From JAJTYI01 sp964420145 (GTDB lineage: Bacteria; Patescibacteriota; Dojkabacteria; B142; OLB20), in NCBI GenBank assembly GCA_964420145.1, contig CAYQRB010000018.1, forward strand, positions 1-18,277: a DNA stretch of 18,277 bases, given 5' to 3'. The translations under genes and the position numbers were made by a program. Positions 7,945 through 14,807 of the stretch are shown here, one piece after another (the stretch's first letter is position 1; the number at the start of each line of letters is the position of its first letter). The notes under the pieces were generated by a model. It worked only from the letters and a program-made list of their open reading frames with translations. It had not been told where the DNA came from and did not search any database.

Positions 7945-8841
7945 ATGCAGGCTAACCCACAGTCACAAATCAATGAGGAATGGTATCTCAAACCACCTGT
8001 TTACAAAGATCTATTAAATAATCCTGAAAGTGGGAGTGAGTATTGGCAGATAATAAATCCAGAAAACCCCCTTGTTTTGGAGAAAACAAAGGGAATATAT
8101 TATCGAATAAGTGAGGTTTTGAAAACCTTGGATATTGATCATTATGAGCTTGTAAGAAACAAGCCATTACAGAGAAAATTTATTGAATTTTGCTCTGGTT
8201 ATTTTGAACAATTTAAATCTTCTGGACAGATTTTGATTGTATTAGATATTGCTTCAGGGGCAAGAGAGACGCTAGCAGAAGAAGGTTTGCTAGAATTACA
8301 AATTGATATTATTAAATACTTAAGAAATAAGATTAGATTAAAAAATGTATCTTTAATACTTCCTGATACCAGAAATGAACAAGAACTAGCAAGTATGAAA
8401 AAACTTATTACTGCTAACGGACTGAGGAGATCTGCAACATTTGGAGTATATTGTGAAGTATCGTCTCCTCTGGCAGTTATCTCTGTACAAAAAATTATTA
8501 ATGATGGAGTGGATGGTTTAATTCTTGATCTTGATAAATTACTTATCAATTTGGCAGTAGAGGATAATTATCGTTTATCCCCTGAAATCACTGGGTTTGT
8601 AACTGAGGTTGTAGAGAAAATTAGTTCATCGGCAATACCTGTATATTTGGCAGTCAATAATGTATCTCTCACAGAGGATAATATGGAAAGATTCATAGAA
8701 TCTGGGCTTATTAAGTTTATATTCACGGAAGCCAAAATTAAAGAACTTGGTTTAATTTTGGCAAATATGGAGGTAAAACTCCTAACTAAAAATATCGCCA
8801 AAAAAGGAAGAAAGAAAAAATCTATACAGTATGGGTATTAA
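7945..8841 (+). CDS. PEP-synthase-like C-terminal TIM-barrel part, degenerate active site
   Basis: This 298-residue ORF resembles the PEP/pyruvate-binding barrel (PEP-utilizers C domain). E-N-P-L-V...K-G-I-Y-Y-R stands for the family's E-N-N-P-x-x-G-x-R-G-x-S-R. F-G-V-Y-C-E-V-S-S keeps the metal-site Glu of M-x-E-x-P-S. L-D-L-D-K-L-L...L-A-V stands for G-S-N-D-L-T-Q...L-x-V. V-Y-L-A-V-N-N replaces V-x-x-C-G-x-A, so the catalytic Cys is lost. It follows the N-terminal part after one in-frame TAA and 18 bases. No Shine-Dalgarno site precedes ATG 7945, and the residues on both sides of the stop are Gln-rich. The two ORFs add up to about 835 residues, close to one full PEP synthase (about 800). 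It may be made by reinitiation, by readthrough, or be a recently interrupted gene. The basic tail R-K-K-K is unexplained. Confidence 0.75.
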   Translation: MQANPQSQINEEWYLKPPVYKDLLNNPESGSEYWQIINPENPLVLEKTKGIYYRISEVLKTLDIDHYELVRNKPLQRKFIEFCSGYFEQFKSSGQILIVLDIASGARETLAEEGLLELQIDIIKYLRNKIRLKNVSLILPDTRNEQELASMKKLITANGLRRSATFGVYCEVSSPLAVISVQKIINDGVDGLILDLDKLLINLAVEDNYRLSPEITGFVTEVVEKISSSAIPVYLAVNNVSLTEDNMERFIESGLIKFIFTEAKIKELGLILANMEVKLLTKNIAKKGRKKKSIQYGY

Positions 8842-8859
8842 GGGATAGATCGGGGTATC

Positions 8860-9726
8860 TTAAAGAGGGGACTCGATGGTGTTAGTAATCCCTAGTCCAA
8901 AAAAGTATCCTGATTCTTTAGAAACATTTTCTGTTTCGATTTCATATGATATTACATCAAGAACATCATTTATGACTAAAGTGGCTGTTTTGTTTACGAG
9001 TTGGTTTTGATCGGTTACTATTTTATTTTTAGTTCGTATTTCTTTGAGATTAGATTTTCTCGTACCTTCTTCTACAGTTTTTTCTTGTTGTTCTATAACT
9101 TGATCGATTACTCGTATTAGTTTGGTTTGGGATACTCTTGGTATACTCTCTAGATTCCAATTTCCCGATGTGTTTAGTGTGTATAGATTATCTGCTATAT
9201 GGATAGTAGTTTGAGGGGGACGAGAAACAAAACTCTCTTCACAGATATTGTGTTGATAGGAATTAAACTCCTTGAACGGACTACTAGACTCTAGATAGTT
9301 TCCATAGCAAATACGAGTATTTCTATTATGAAAAGTTATCTGTGCCTTGAAATCGGTGTAATCAACTGCTTTGCTTCTAATTTTTGCAAGTAAATCTTCT
9401 GTGTTACAGTTGTTGAAACAATCCTGCCACTCGGAAAGTATTTCGCTATGTGTAGAGCTTGGTCTTGGAGTAGGTCGGATAGTTGAGGTAGGCTTTCCTG
9501 AGATAGGAGATGATGGCTTTGTAGTTACCGTAGGGGAAATTGTGGGCTTATTTGACCCTACACTAATTGCGATCACCGAGACAAATAAAACAAGATTTAG
9601 GATAGCACTAAAAATAAGAGAAGTAAGCAAAATCTTTGGCTGAGATAAGAAACTTTTAATACTTACGGGTTGAGTAGTTTTCTCTGGCAAGTTTATTACG
9701 GTGTCGGCATTTGGAGCAGTAGTCAT
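8860..9726 (-). CDS. Single-pass membrane protein with Pro/Ser/Thr stalk and unknown extracellular domain
   Basis: The 288-residue product has a short cytoplasmic N-terminus, one membrane helix (about 32-57), a Pro/Ser/Thr stalk (59-93) and an extracytoplasmic domain with four Cys residues (C-F-N-N-C, I-C-Y-G and I-C-E-E), possibly in disulfides. The outer domain is beta-rich: F-K-A-Q-I-T-F, then I-A-D-N-L-Y-T-L-N-T-S-G-N-W, then alternating strands near the C-terminus. This order faintly recalls LolA/LppX-like lipoprotein folds, but I would not assign it to a family. It starts 11 bases after the stop of the cohesin-like gene, so the two are probably co-transcribed. It converges on the PEP-synthase-like barrel gene with only 18 bases between the stops. 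Confidence 0.8.
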   Translation of the reverse strand: MTTAPNADTVINLPEKTTQPVSIKSFLSQPKILLTSLIFSAILNLVLFVSVIAISVGSNKPTISPTVTTKPSSPISGKPTSTIRPTPRPSSTHSEILSEWQDCFNNCNTEDLLAKIRSKAVDYTDFKAQITFHNRNTRICYGNYLESSSPFKEFNSYQHNICEESFVSRPPQTTIHIADNLYTLNTSGNWNLESIPRVSQTKLIRVIDQVIEQQEKTVEEGTRKSNLKEIRTKNKIVTDQNQLVNKTATLVINDVLDVISYEIETENVSKESGYFFGLGITNTIESPL

Positions 9727-9737
9727 TTATTTAGTAG

Positions 9738-10373
9738 CTAAAAGACTTCTTGTCGTTTATCTATGAGGAATATTTTAATAGCAACAGCAAGACTAATAAT
9801 TCCAGATATAAGAATAGCAACACCTAACAGACCTTGGCTGGGCATATAATCTGTAAGTGCGGTGTTGGGAAGCACAGTAATACTGTTTCCTGTTTGAGTC
9901 CCAAAAGCATACTCTCCTAAAACACCTGTACTTTTCTCTAGAGCACTGTTCACCTGATACCCATTATCTACACCACCTTCTATAGTGAAACTCCCACCAG
10001 CACTACTTAGGCTTGCTACCGTGACAGTACCAAGCGACGCACCACTAGTAATGGGAGAGCCAGTGCTTACTATATCAACACAAACCTCGTATTTAGTAGC
10101 ACTAATAGACCGGGTAGAATTTGCTTGTCCGTCACAAACACCTATGGACAGAGTAGAGCCACCAGGTGGACTATAGTTTACAACTTTGGCATTATTTATA
10201 GTTAGGCGGAGTTGAACCATATTTGAAGTTGTGGTTGAGAGTATACTGATAGTCTTGTTTCCCGACACAGGAAAAGTACCGTCAGAAGGAGAGAGTGTGA
10301 TAGCACTGGCAGTCCCAGTACTTAATATGAAAAATATAACAGTAGAAATAATAAAGGTAAAAAACTTTTTCAT
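9738..10373 (-). CDS. Exported cohesin-like domain protein with C-terminal membrane anchor
   Basis: The 211-residue product has a clear signal peptide (M-K-K-F-F...T-A-S-A, residues 1-24), one beta-sandwich-like domain (25-170) and a C-terminal membrane helix (about 181-202) followed by a short charged tail. The domain opens with L-S-P-S-D-G-T-F-P-V-S-G-N-K and continues with Q-L-R-L-T-I-N-N-A, a V-C-V-D-I-V strand, G-A-S-L-G-T-V-T-V and S-F-T-I-E-G. This order (opening strand, ligand-facing strands, then G-x-x-x-G-T-V-T-F-like) resembles cohesin or carbohydrate-binding beta-sandwiches of secreted bacterial proteins. A dockerin-like loop occurs in the large surface protein at the left end, so a non-covalent docking pair is conceivable. 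Family assignment is tentative; export and anchoring are well supported. Confidence 0.8.
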   Translation of the reverse strand: MKKFFTFIISTVIFFILSTGTASAITLSPSDGTFPVSGNKTISILSTTTSNMVQLRLTINNAKVVNYSPPGGSTLSIGVCDGQANSTRSISATKYEVCVDIVSTGSPITSGASLGTVTVASLSSAGGSFTIEGGVDNGYQVNSALEKSTGVLGEYAFGTQTGNSITVLPNTALTDYMPSQGLLGVAILISGIISLAVAIKIFLIDKRQEVF

Positions 10374-10436
10374 CGTAGATCGGAAATTGATATAAACATA
10401 GCGTATACAATTTAAGAAGAAAAGTAAACAAAAAAC

Positions 10437-10664
10437 CTAAAAATTGGGTAGATAGATTTGAATATAATTTAGTACATTGGTTGATAACACCGATATAATC
10501 AAAAAAAGCTGGTAGCTTAATACAAAAAGTGTTAGTAAGGTAACAAAAACTGTTAAGACAATAACTTTAAATATAAAAAAAAACACTTTTGTAAAAAACT
10601 CAAGAGAGAAAACATATCTTATAATTATTTTTATATTGTCAGTTAATTCGTCCATAGTATTCAT
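10437..10664 (-). CDS. Small hydrophobic membrane protein, unknown
   Basis: A 75-residue ORF with a charged N-terminus (M-N-T-M-D-E-L-T-D-N) followed by one or two hydrophobic segments (about 25-50 and 51-65). No family is recognised and no clear Shine-Dalgarno site is present. A second ATG three codons downstream is an alternative start. Its support comes from the well-shaped membrane segment with charges only at the start, and from filling the gap between the cohesin-like gene and the divergent MFS-like gene on the same strand as its downstream neighbours. Chance ORFs of this length do occur in such T-rich DNA. Confidence 0.45.
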   Translation of the reverse strand: MNTMDELTDNIKIIIRYVFSLEFFTKVFFFIFKVIVLTVFVTLLTLFVLSYQLFLIISVLSTNVLNYIQIYLPNF

Positions 10665-10718
10665 TATTTAATAAAGCTAATTAAATAACAATATATAGTT
10701 TTGATTCGTAGTAACAGT

Positions 10719-10724
10719 TATAAT
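10719..10724 (+). promoter_or_regulatory. Candidate -10 box upstream of the MFS-like gene
   Basis: A perfect TATAAT lies 28 bases before the ATG at 10753 in the divergent gap 10665-10752. No good -35 box is seen at the usual distance (TTGATT at 10701 is too close), so the assignment is weak. Confidence 0.3.
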
Positions 10725-10752
10725 AGGAAGTTAATCTTAACAAATTGGGTTT

Positions 10753-11394
10753 ATGCCACATATAAAATATTTTTTATTTAGAAAACTCCTTTTTAGTAAG
10801 ACATTTTGGTTATTAACTTTTTCGGATGTTTTTACTTGGGGGTTTTATTTCATAATAGGCACATTATCAGGTATTTATCTACGAGACAGGTTAGGTGAGG
10901 ACATAGTAAGTATTGTTGCTATTGGAGGTGCTATTTATTTTGTAATCAGGGGATTACTACAGATTCCTATAAGTAGAGTGTTGGATAGGCTGGAAAGTGA
11001 CAAAGATGAAATCATCGTACTCTCTGTGGGTAGTGTTCTTATGGGGTTGCCATTTTTATTTTATCCACTAATCACTTCTGCGACAGAATATTATATTCTT
11101 CAGGTCATTTTCAGTCTTGGAGTAGCAATGAACCTAAATCCGTGGAGAAAACTTTTCGCAACAAATCTAGAGGTTGGGAAAGAGGCAAGAGGGTATGCGT
11201 TCTACGATATGATTAACAGCCTGTTTATAGCGGTTTCTATTCTTTTTGTTGGTCAAGTTGCAAATATAAACCAAGTATATTTTGATCTTGTTATGATAAG
11301 TCTGGGACTTCTTATGATGACTGGTGGTTTTTGGGCGTCACTTATTGCAACTGATAATAAACGGAAAAGTTTAAACCAGGATTCAGTAGGGTAA
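10753..11394 (+). CDS. Half-length MFS-like membrane protein (six helices)
   Basis: The 213-residue product shows six hydrophobic helices, at about 18-43, 52-78, 91-112, 114-132, 146-170 and 174-197. Between helices 2 and 3, the sequence ...P-I-S-R-V-L-D-R-L-E-S-D-K-D-E is a loose version of the MFS motif A (G-x-L-x-D-R-x-G-R-R), which suggests the N-terminal half of a major facilitator superfamily transporter. Full MFS proteins have about 400 residues and 12 helices, so this is half size. The stop is followed directly by the converging metallophosphoesterase gene, with 17 bases between, and no second half is visible. It may function as a dimer or be a truncated remnant. The substrate cannot be inferred. 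Confidence 0.75.
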   Translation: MPHIKYFLFRKLLFSKTFWLLTFSDVFTWGFYFIIGTLSGIYLRDRLGEDIVSIVAIGGAIYFVIRGLLQIPISRVLDRLESDKDEIIVLSVGSVLMGLPFLFYPLITSATEYYILQVIFSLGVAMNLNPWRKLFATNLEVGKEARGYAFYDMINSLFIAVSILFVGQVANINQVYFDLVMISLGLLMMTGGFWASLIATDNKRKSLNQDSVG

Positions 11395-11411
11395 GAAGGT
11401 GTTTATGATTT

Positions 11412-12404
11412 CTATTCCGTTACAAAACTAGAGGGGATTAGGAGCAGTTTTATAATCTCTGGAGGTAAAGTGCGCCACTGAGATAATTTGGTTCGACCTA
11501 TTCCAGAGGAAATTAAAATCCGCTCACCATTAGGGCCTGGTTGTTCGGGTTGTAGATAATTAGGAGGGATTCCTAAAGTAGTTACAGCAACACGATTTAA
11601 AAGTTGGTCAAGAAGGATATTGCTTGGATGTTGGCCACGGTGAGTATGTCCGGATAGTAATACACTATTCGCATTTAAAGATAGTGGTGTATTACGGTTG
11701 TTGTTATAAACTGAAGGATCGTGTGCAATAGCGATGGTGAAAAGATTGGGATCTAAACCGGTAGCTAGTCTGTTATGGTTGTTCTGTTCGTAATACGATG
11801 GGTTGGTAGAATAATCGGGTAGACCCATTATTTGTATCCCTAGGTGTGGAAGTGGTTTTATCTTTCCTTCAGTATCAATTACTCCTGCAATTGATTTCTC
11901 TTCGTGGAATAAATTACATAGGGGGTGCTGGAAGTCATGATTTCCACCTACAGTATATATCGTTAAATCAGGAATACGAGCTTTTAACGAAGCAATTTCG
12001 TCACAATATTGTGTGTGTTCCCTTTCGGTAGTAGCGGGGTGCTGTGGTCCAAACGCTTCGGTGACATCGTCTCCTCCAAGGATCAATATCTTTTCGTGTG
12101 GGGTTTGTCGCATCTCACTTTCTAGTTCGTAAAATAATCCTCCCAGAGCTAGTCCGTCGGTGTAATGTGCTCCGATATGCAGGTCTGACATAAAGAAGAT
12201 AGTAGTGGGACTTTTGATCAGTGGAGAATTGATATGTACTTCTCTAAACGAAAAACTATCTGGGCATTCTGGACCTATCCTTTGTGCTACATTCAATACT
12301 AAGTGTCCTAAAAAAAGAAGTGTTGCATCTGTTATTCTCCCTGATCGAGACTTTTTATATTCTACCCCTCCTACTATGGGGGATTCTTTGTTGTCTATAT
12401 CCAT
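11412..12404 (-). CDS. Calcineurin-like metallophosphoesterase (YkuE/YaeI-like)
   Basis: The 330-residue product carries the whole dimetal phosphoesterase signature: S-D-L-H-I-G (D74, H76), G-G-D-D (D112), G-G-N-H-D (N155, H156), A-H-D-P (H228) and S-G-H-T-H-R-G-Q (H253, H255). The C-terminal I-S-S-G-I-G...P-P-E-I segment matches the end of YkuE/YaeI-type phosphodiesterases, which act on membrane lipids such as UDP-diacylglucosamine-like or undecaprenyl substrates in some bacteria. The real substrate here is unknown. Residues 27-42 are hydrophobic and may be a membrane-associated helix, as in that family. It lies 80 bases downstream of the Nudix gene on the same strand and may share its transcript. 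An A-G-G-T upstream of ATG 12404 is a weak ribosome site. Confidence 0.92.
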   Translation of the reverse strand: MDIDNKESPIVGGVEYKKSRSGRITDATLLFLGHLVLNVAQRIGPECPDSFSFREVHINSPLIKSPTTIFFMSDLHIGAHYTDGLALGGLFYELESEMRQTPHEKILILGGDDVTEAFGPQHPATTEREHTQYCDEIASLKARIPDLTIYTVGGNHDFQHPLCNLFHEEKSIAGVIDTEGKIKPLPHLGIQIMGLPDYSTNPSYYEQNNHNRLATGLDPNLFTIAIAHDPSVYNNNRNTPLSLNANSVLLSGHTHRGQHPSNILLDQLLNRVAVTTLGIPPNYLQPEQPGPNGERILISSGIGRTKLSQWRTLPPEIIKLLLIPSSFVTE

Positions 12405-12484
12405 ATAACCTATTGCACCTATCCAGAAATACGAAAAGGATTATATCAACACAAATCGTTTTTGTCAGTAAGGGATTTCTGGGT

Positions 12485-13047
12485 TTATGGATGAAAAAGT
12501 TTGGTGATTGAAGGTAGTTCTTTCGGATTTTTCTGTGCTTTCACGATTTTGATGATAACCTCAAATTCTCGATAATTGTCACGGTAAATTATATCATCTA
12601 CAAATTCATCGAAACTGACAAAAATAAGTTTGATTTTTTCTCCTGGATCTTGGTGGGTTTCGCTTACTTTTTTACAGTTTTTGGTGATATAAGTATGAAT
12701 TTGCCAATCTACTTTATCAAGTGGTTCATCTGTAAACCATAAGTGCCAATCATCAGAGGCGTATCCCGATTCTTCGAGTAATTCTCTTTTCGCTGCAGTC
12801 AAATGATCTTCTCCTTTATCCACTCTACCGCCTAAGGTCCCAATATATTCACTACTAAGACCTGGTTGAGACTGTTTGGTCATGATAATTTCACCCTCTG
12901 GCGTGATCGCGAATACATTCACTGTGTCTGGACACTTTACCTTTTCAAAAGTTTGGAAACTACCGTCATACATTTTCTGTCGCCATTGGTAGATATCAAA
13001 AAGCACTCCGGCGAAAACTTTTTTGCGTTTGTAGGGATTTTACTCAT
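12485..13047 (-). CDS. Nudix hydrolase, apparently starting at ATG 13047 with a -1 frameshift
   Basis: The Nudix box G-x5-E-x7-R-E-x-x-E-E-x-G is perfect (G60, E66, R74, E75, E78, E79, G81, counted from the GTG at 13006). The protein should hydrolyse a nucleoside diphosphate linked to another group, perhaps of the ADP-ribose or NDP-sugar type. From GTG 13006 the protein has 173 residues, but it lacks the usual strand-forming start, and the frame stays open upstream as K-K-V-F-A-G with no start codon. An ATG at 13047 in the +1 frame encodes M-S-K-I-P-T-N-A-K-K and then reaches GCA AAA AAG (13026-13018). A -1 slip there joins exactly to V-F-A-G-V-L-F-D, giving 187 residues. That ATG overlaps the toxin stop as ATGA. 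Either a programmed frameshift or a one-base loss in the A6 run explains this. The Nudix identity is certain; the start is inferred. Confidence 0.85.
13017..13024 (-). promoter_or_regulatory. Candidate -1 ribosomal frameshift site (A AAA AAG) in the Nudix gene
   Basis: On the minus strand the zero frame from ATG 13047 reads GCA AAA AAG, the heptamer used in E. coli dnaX. Slipping back one base enters the Nudix frame precisely. Without the shift, a 36-residue peptide ends at TAA 12937-12939. Downstream, T-C-G-C-C pairs with G-G-C-G-A across a loop of about 25 bases, a weak possible stimulator. Confidence 0.45.
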
Positions 13048-13427
13048 AGGTATTTATTTAACTTCTCGTCGAAAGAATAAACTGTGCTATTTTTGTTCAG
13101 TTTACTTAACGCAAGGATATAGGAGTCTATAAAAGACAGATTGTTTTCGTTAAAAATCTCCAAAGACATTGAGAGCAGGCTACTGTTAAGTTTGAATGCA
13201 TCAAAGTTAATAATCAAACGCATGTTATCAACAACCTCATCCTTACTCAACCCGTAAATTGACATTAAAACAAAAATAATTTCGGCAAACACAATATCTG
13301 GAATAAACAGACTTTTTGGTTTTGCACTTCGAAGTAAGTTGTCTGCTTTCCGGGAAAGTGTTTTGTGATCCTGGGTAAGGAAGCGGATAATAACATTAGT
13401 GTCAACGATTTGCAGTTTACTTCTCAT
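13044..13427 (-). CDS. vapC: PIN-domain ribonuclease toxin (VapC family)
   Basis: The 127-residue protein has the PIN-domain acidic set: D9 in V-D-T-N-V-I-I-R-F-L, E49 in F-A-E-I, D101 in F-I-D-S-Y-I-L-A and D120 in S-F-D-E-K. VapC toxins are metal-dependent endoribonucleases, often cutting tRNA or rRNA, held inactive by their partner antitoxin. The ATG lies inside the end of the antitoxin gene (11-base overlap), and the TGA overlaps the ATG proposed for the Nudix gene, so all three are probably translated from one mRNA. The length is normal for the family and all key acidic residues are kept, so it should be active. Confidence 0.93.
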   Translation of the reverse strand: MRSKLQIVDTNVIIRFLTQDHKTLSRKADNLLRSAKPKSLFIPDIVFAEIIFVLMSIYGLSKDEVVDNMRLIINFDAFKLNSSLLSMSLEIFNENNLSFIDSYILALSKLNKNSTVYSFDEKLNKYL

Positions 13428-13659
13428 AATTTTTTCCTACAAAATCCAGAATAGATTGATCCATTTCGGTATCAGAATAGAACTGTTTTGCTTTAACAGT
13501 ACCTTTAAGATCGAGAAAAGTTTTGGCCGGTCTTACTACGATTTCGTTGCCCTGTTTAGAGAAGCTAACTTTGTCGCCAGGTTTAAGACCAAACAACTTG
13601 CGTATTTCAGCCGGAAGGGTGACCTGGCCTTGTGTTGTTATAGATGATGTTTGAAACAT
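13417..13659 (-). CDS. vapB: AbrB/SpoVT-type antitoxin (VapB-like)
   Basis: The 80-residue protein begins with a swapped-hairpin DNA-binding domain of the AbrB/MazE type: T-T-Q-G-Q-V-T-L-P-A-E-I-R-K, then G-L-K-P-G-D-K-V-S-F, then I-V-V-R-P. The C-terminal part (about 50-80) would wrap the PIN toxin. It normally neutralises VapC and represses its own operon by binding the promoter. A short A-G-G-T site lies about 9 bases before ATG 13659, and a good promoter lies just upstream. It overlaps vapC by 11 bases, the usual arrangement in type II toxin-antitoxin pairs. Confidence 0.93.
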   Translation of the reverse strand: MFQTSSITTQGQVTLPAEIRKLFGLKPGDKVSFSKQGNEIVVRPAKTFLDLKGTVKAKQFYSDTEMDQSILDFVGKNYEK

Positions 13660-13686
13660 ATTAATACCTGCTTATATATATTAATT

Positions 13687-13716
13687 ATCTTACTATAATA
13701 TTAAATATAAAGTCAA
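13687..13716 (-). promoter_or_regulatory. Promoter of the vapBC-Nudix operon
   Basis: On the minus strand, TTGACT (13716-13711) and TAAGAT (13692-13687) are separated by 18 bases, upstream of ATG 13659. Alternating TA-rich, partly palindromic sequence (about 13665-13690) lies between the -10 box and the start, where an AbrB-type antitoxin could bind (inference). Confidence 0.5.
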
Positions 13717-13751
13717 GTTAATAAAGTAGGTTTATAAAAAGTAACCTAAAA

Positions 13752-14738
13752 TCACAAATATTTACTAAACTCTTTCATAATTTCATCACTAATCTCGATT
13801 TCTTCATCCAACAGGTTTTCATCTCGGGTTGCGAGAGTGTTCACACCAGGCAGGCGTAATTTCTGTCCGTCTTTGGTTTTGGCACTTTCCATTCTATTTA
13901 TAAATGCGTCCATTCGAGCTTTGAATTGGTCAAGTGGCATAAATAGCTCAGGGGAGAAAACCATAAAGAAATTACCCCAACCCTTTTCTTTATGTAAATC
14001 TGTGAATCCTCCTCCCGTGAGTAATCCAGCAAGGATTTCTACAACCATACCTAAACCTGATCCTTTGTAAGAGTTGTCAAAAGGTAAAACAGAGCCTGTT
14101 AACGCTTCGTTTGGATCGGTCGTGAAATTTCCTTCTTTATCCAGTGCAGTGTTCTCGGGCAATTTGTTCCCAGTTATAGAAGCGTCTAGTACAGAGCCAA
14201 AAGTTATGTTGGAGGTGGCCATATCAAAAACTAGGGGTTTCTTCTCTGTTGGAAATGCAAAAGCGATTGGATTTGTACCAAAAAGTGGTTCGGCAGAATT
14301 GAATGGCGATACAAAAGACTCCGATTGTGACATTAGGATTCCAATATAGCCTTTAGAGGCGATTTGTTCGAGGTAGTAAGCTAGACAACCAGATGATGAA
14401 AAAGTTCCGGAAGTTGTCACTATTCCGATACCTTCTTTTTTGGCGAGTTCTAGAGCTTTTCGTACACCTATTTGTCCAATTAAGACGCCTGGATGCTTGT
14501 TTGCTTTTATAACTGCGGACTTGTTTGACTTCTCCGTAACTTCTATCTCTCCCTCCCCACGATTTTCAATAATGTTTAGGTCGCCTTTAAATAACCGGTT
14601 AATCCCATGCGAAGGCTGACCAGAAAGCTCGCCAAACATAAGTACATCAGTAATCATCTGTGCTTCTTCTTTTGAATATCCTGCATTGGTTAAAACAGAT
14701 AATATGTTTTGTTCCAGTTCGGTTGTTTTAATTTTCAT
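13752..14738 (-). CDS. Ldh_2-family malate/lactate-type dehydrogenase
   Basis: This is a 328-residue NAD(P)-dependent 2-oxoacid reductase of the malate/L-lactate/ureidoglycolate dehydrogenase (Ldh_2) family, which differs from the Rossmann-type enzymes. Family marks in order are: S-H-G-I with the catalytic His44 and R48, G-V-L-I-G-Q-I-G, P-L-F-G-T-N-P-I-A-F-A-F-P, V-F-D-M-A-T-S, K-G-S-G-L-G-M-V-V-E-I-L-A-G and N-F-F-M-V-F. The length is normal. At residues 110-113 the usual S-N-H-F/W reads S-G-T-F, so a second conserved His is Thr; this may change substrate. The substrate (malate, lactate, sulfolactate or another 2-oxoacid) cannot be read from the sequence. It lies 69 bases after the NYN gene and upstream of vapBC, all on the minus strand. 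An A-G-G-A-G lies too far (about 20 bases) from the ATG to be a standard ribosome site. Confidence 0.93.
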   Translation of the reverse strand: MKIKTTELEQNILSVLTNAGYSKEEAQMITDVLMFGELSGQPSHGINRLFKGDLNIIENRGEGEIEVTEKSNKSAVIKANKHPGVLIGQIGVRKALELAKKEGIGIVTTSGTFSSSGCLAYYLEQIASKGYIGILMSQSESFVSPFNSAEPLFGTNPIAFAFPTEKKPLVFDMATSNITFGSVLDASITGNKLPENTALDKEGNFTTDPNEALTGSVLPFDNSYKGSGLGMVVEILAGLLTGGGFTDLHKEKGWGNFFMVFSPELFMPLDQFKARMDAFINRMESAKTKDGQKLRLPGVNTLATRDENLLDEEIEISDEIMKEFSKYL

Positions 14739-14807
14739 AATGTGTAATGTTTACAAACTCCTAAATTATGTTAAAATATATACAGAATCCATATTAAGAG
14801 ATACGCA

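Noticed and set aside
6319..8841. Recoding of stop codons (alternative genetic code) to explain the interrupted gene
   Set aside because: CPR recoding affects TGA, not TAA, and TAA ends gltX and other genes here normally; TGA also acts as a stop at 6320 and 13044.
12485..13006. GTG 13006 as the true Nudix start
   Set aside because: It would lack the first strand, the frame continues upstream with plausible residues, and the ATG overlapping the vapC stop fits better if a -1 shift or indel is accepted.
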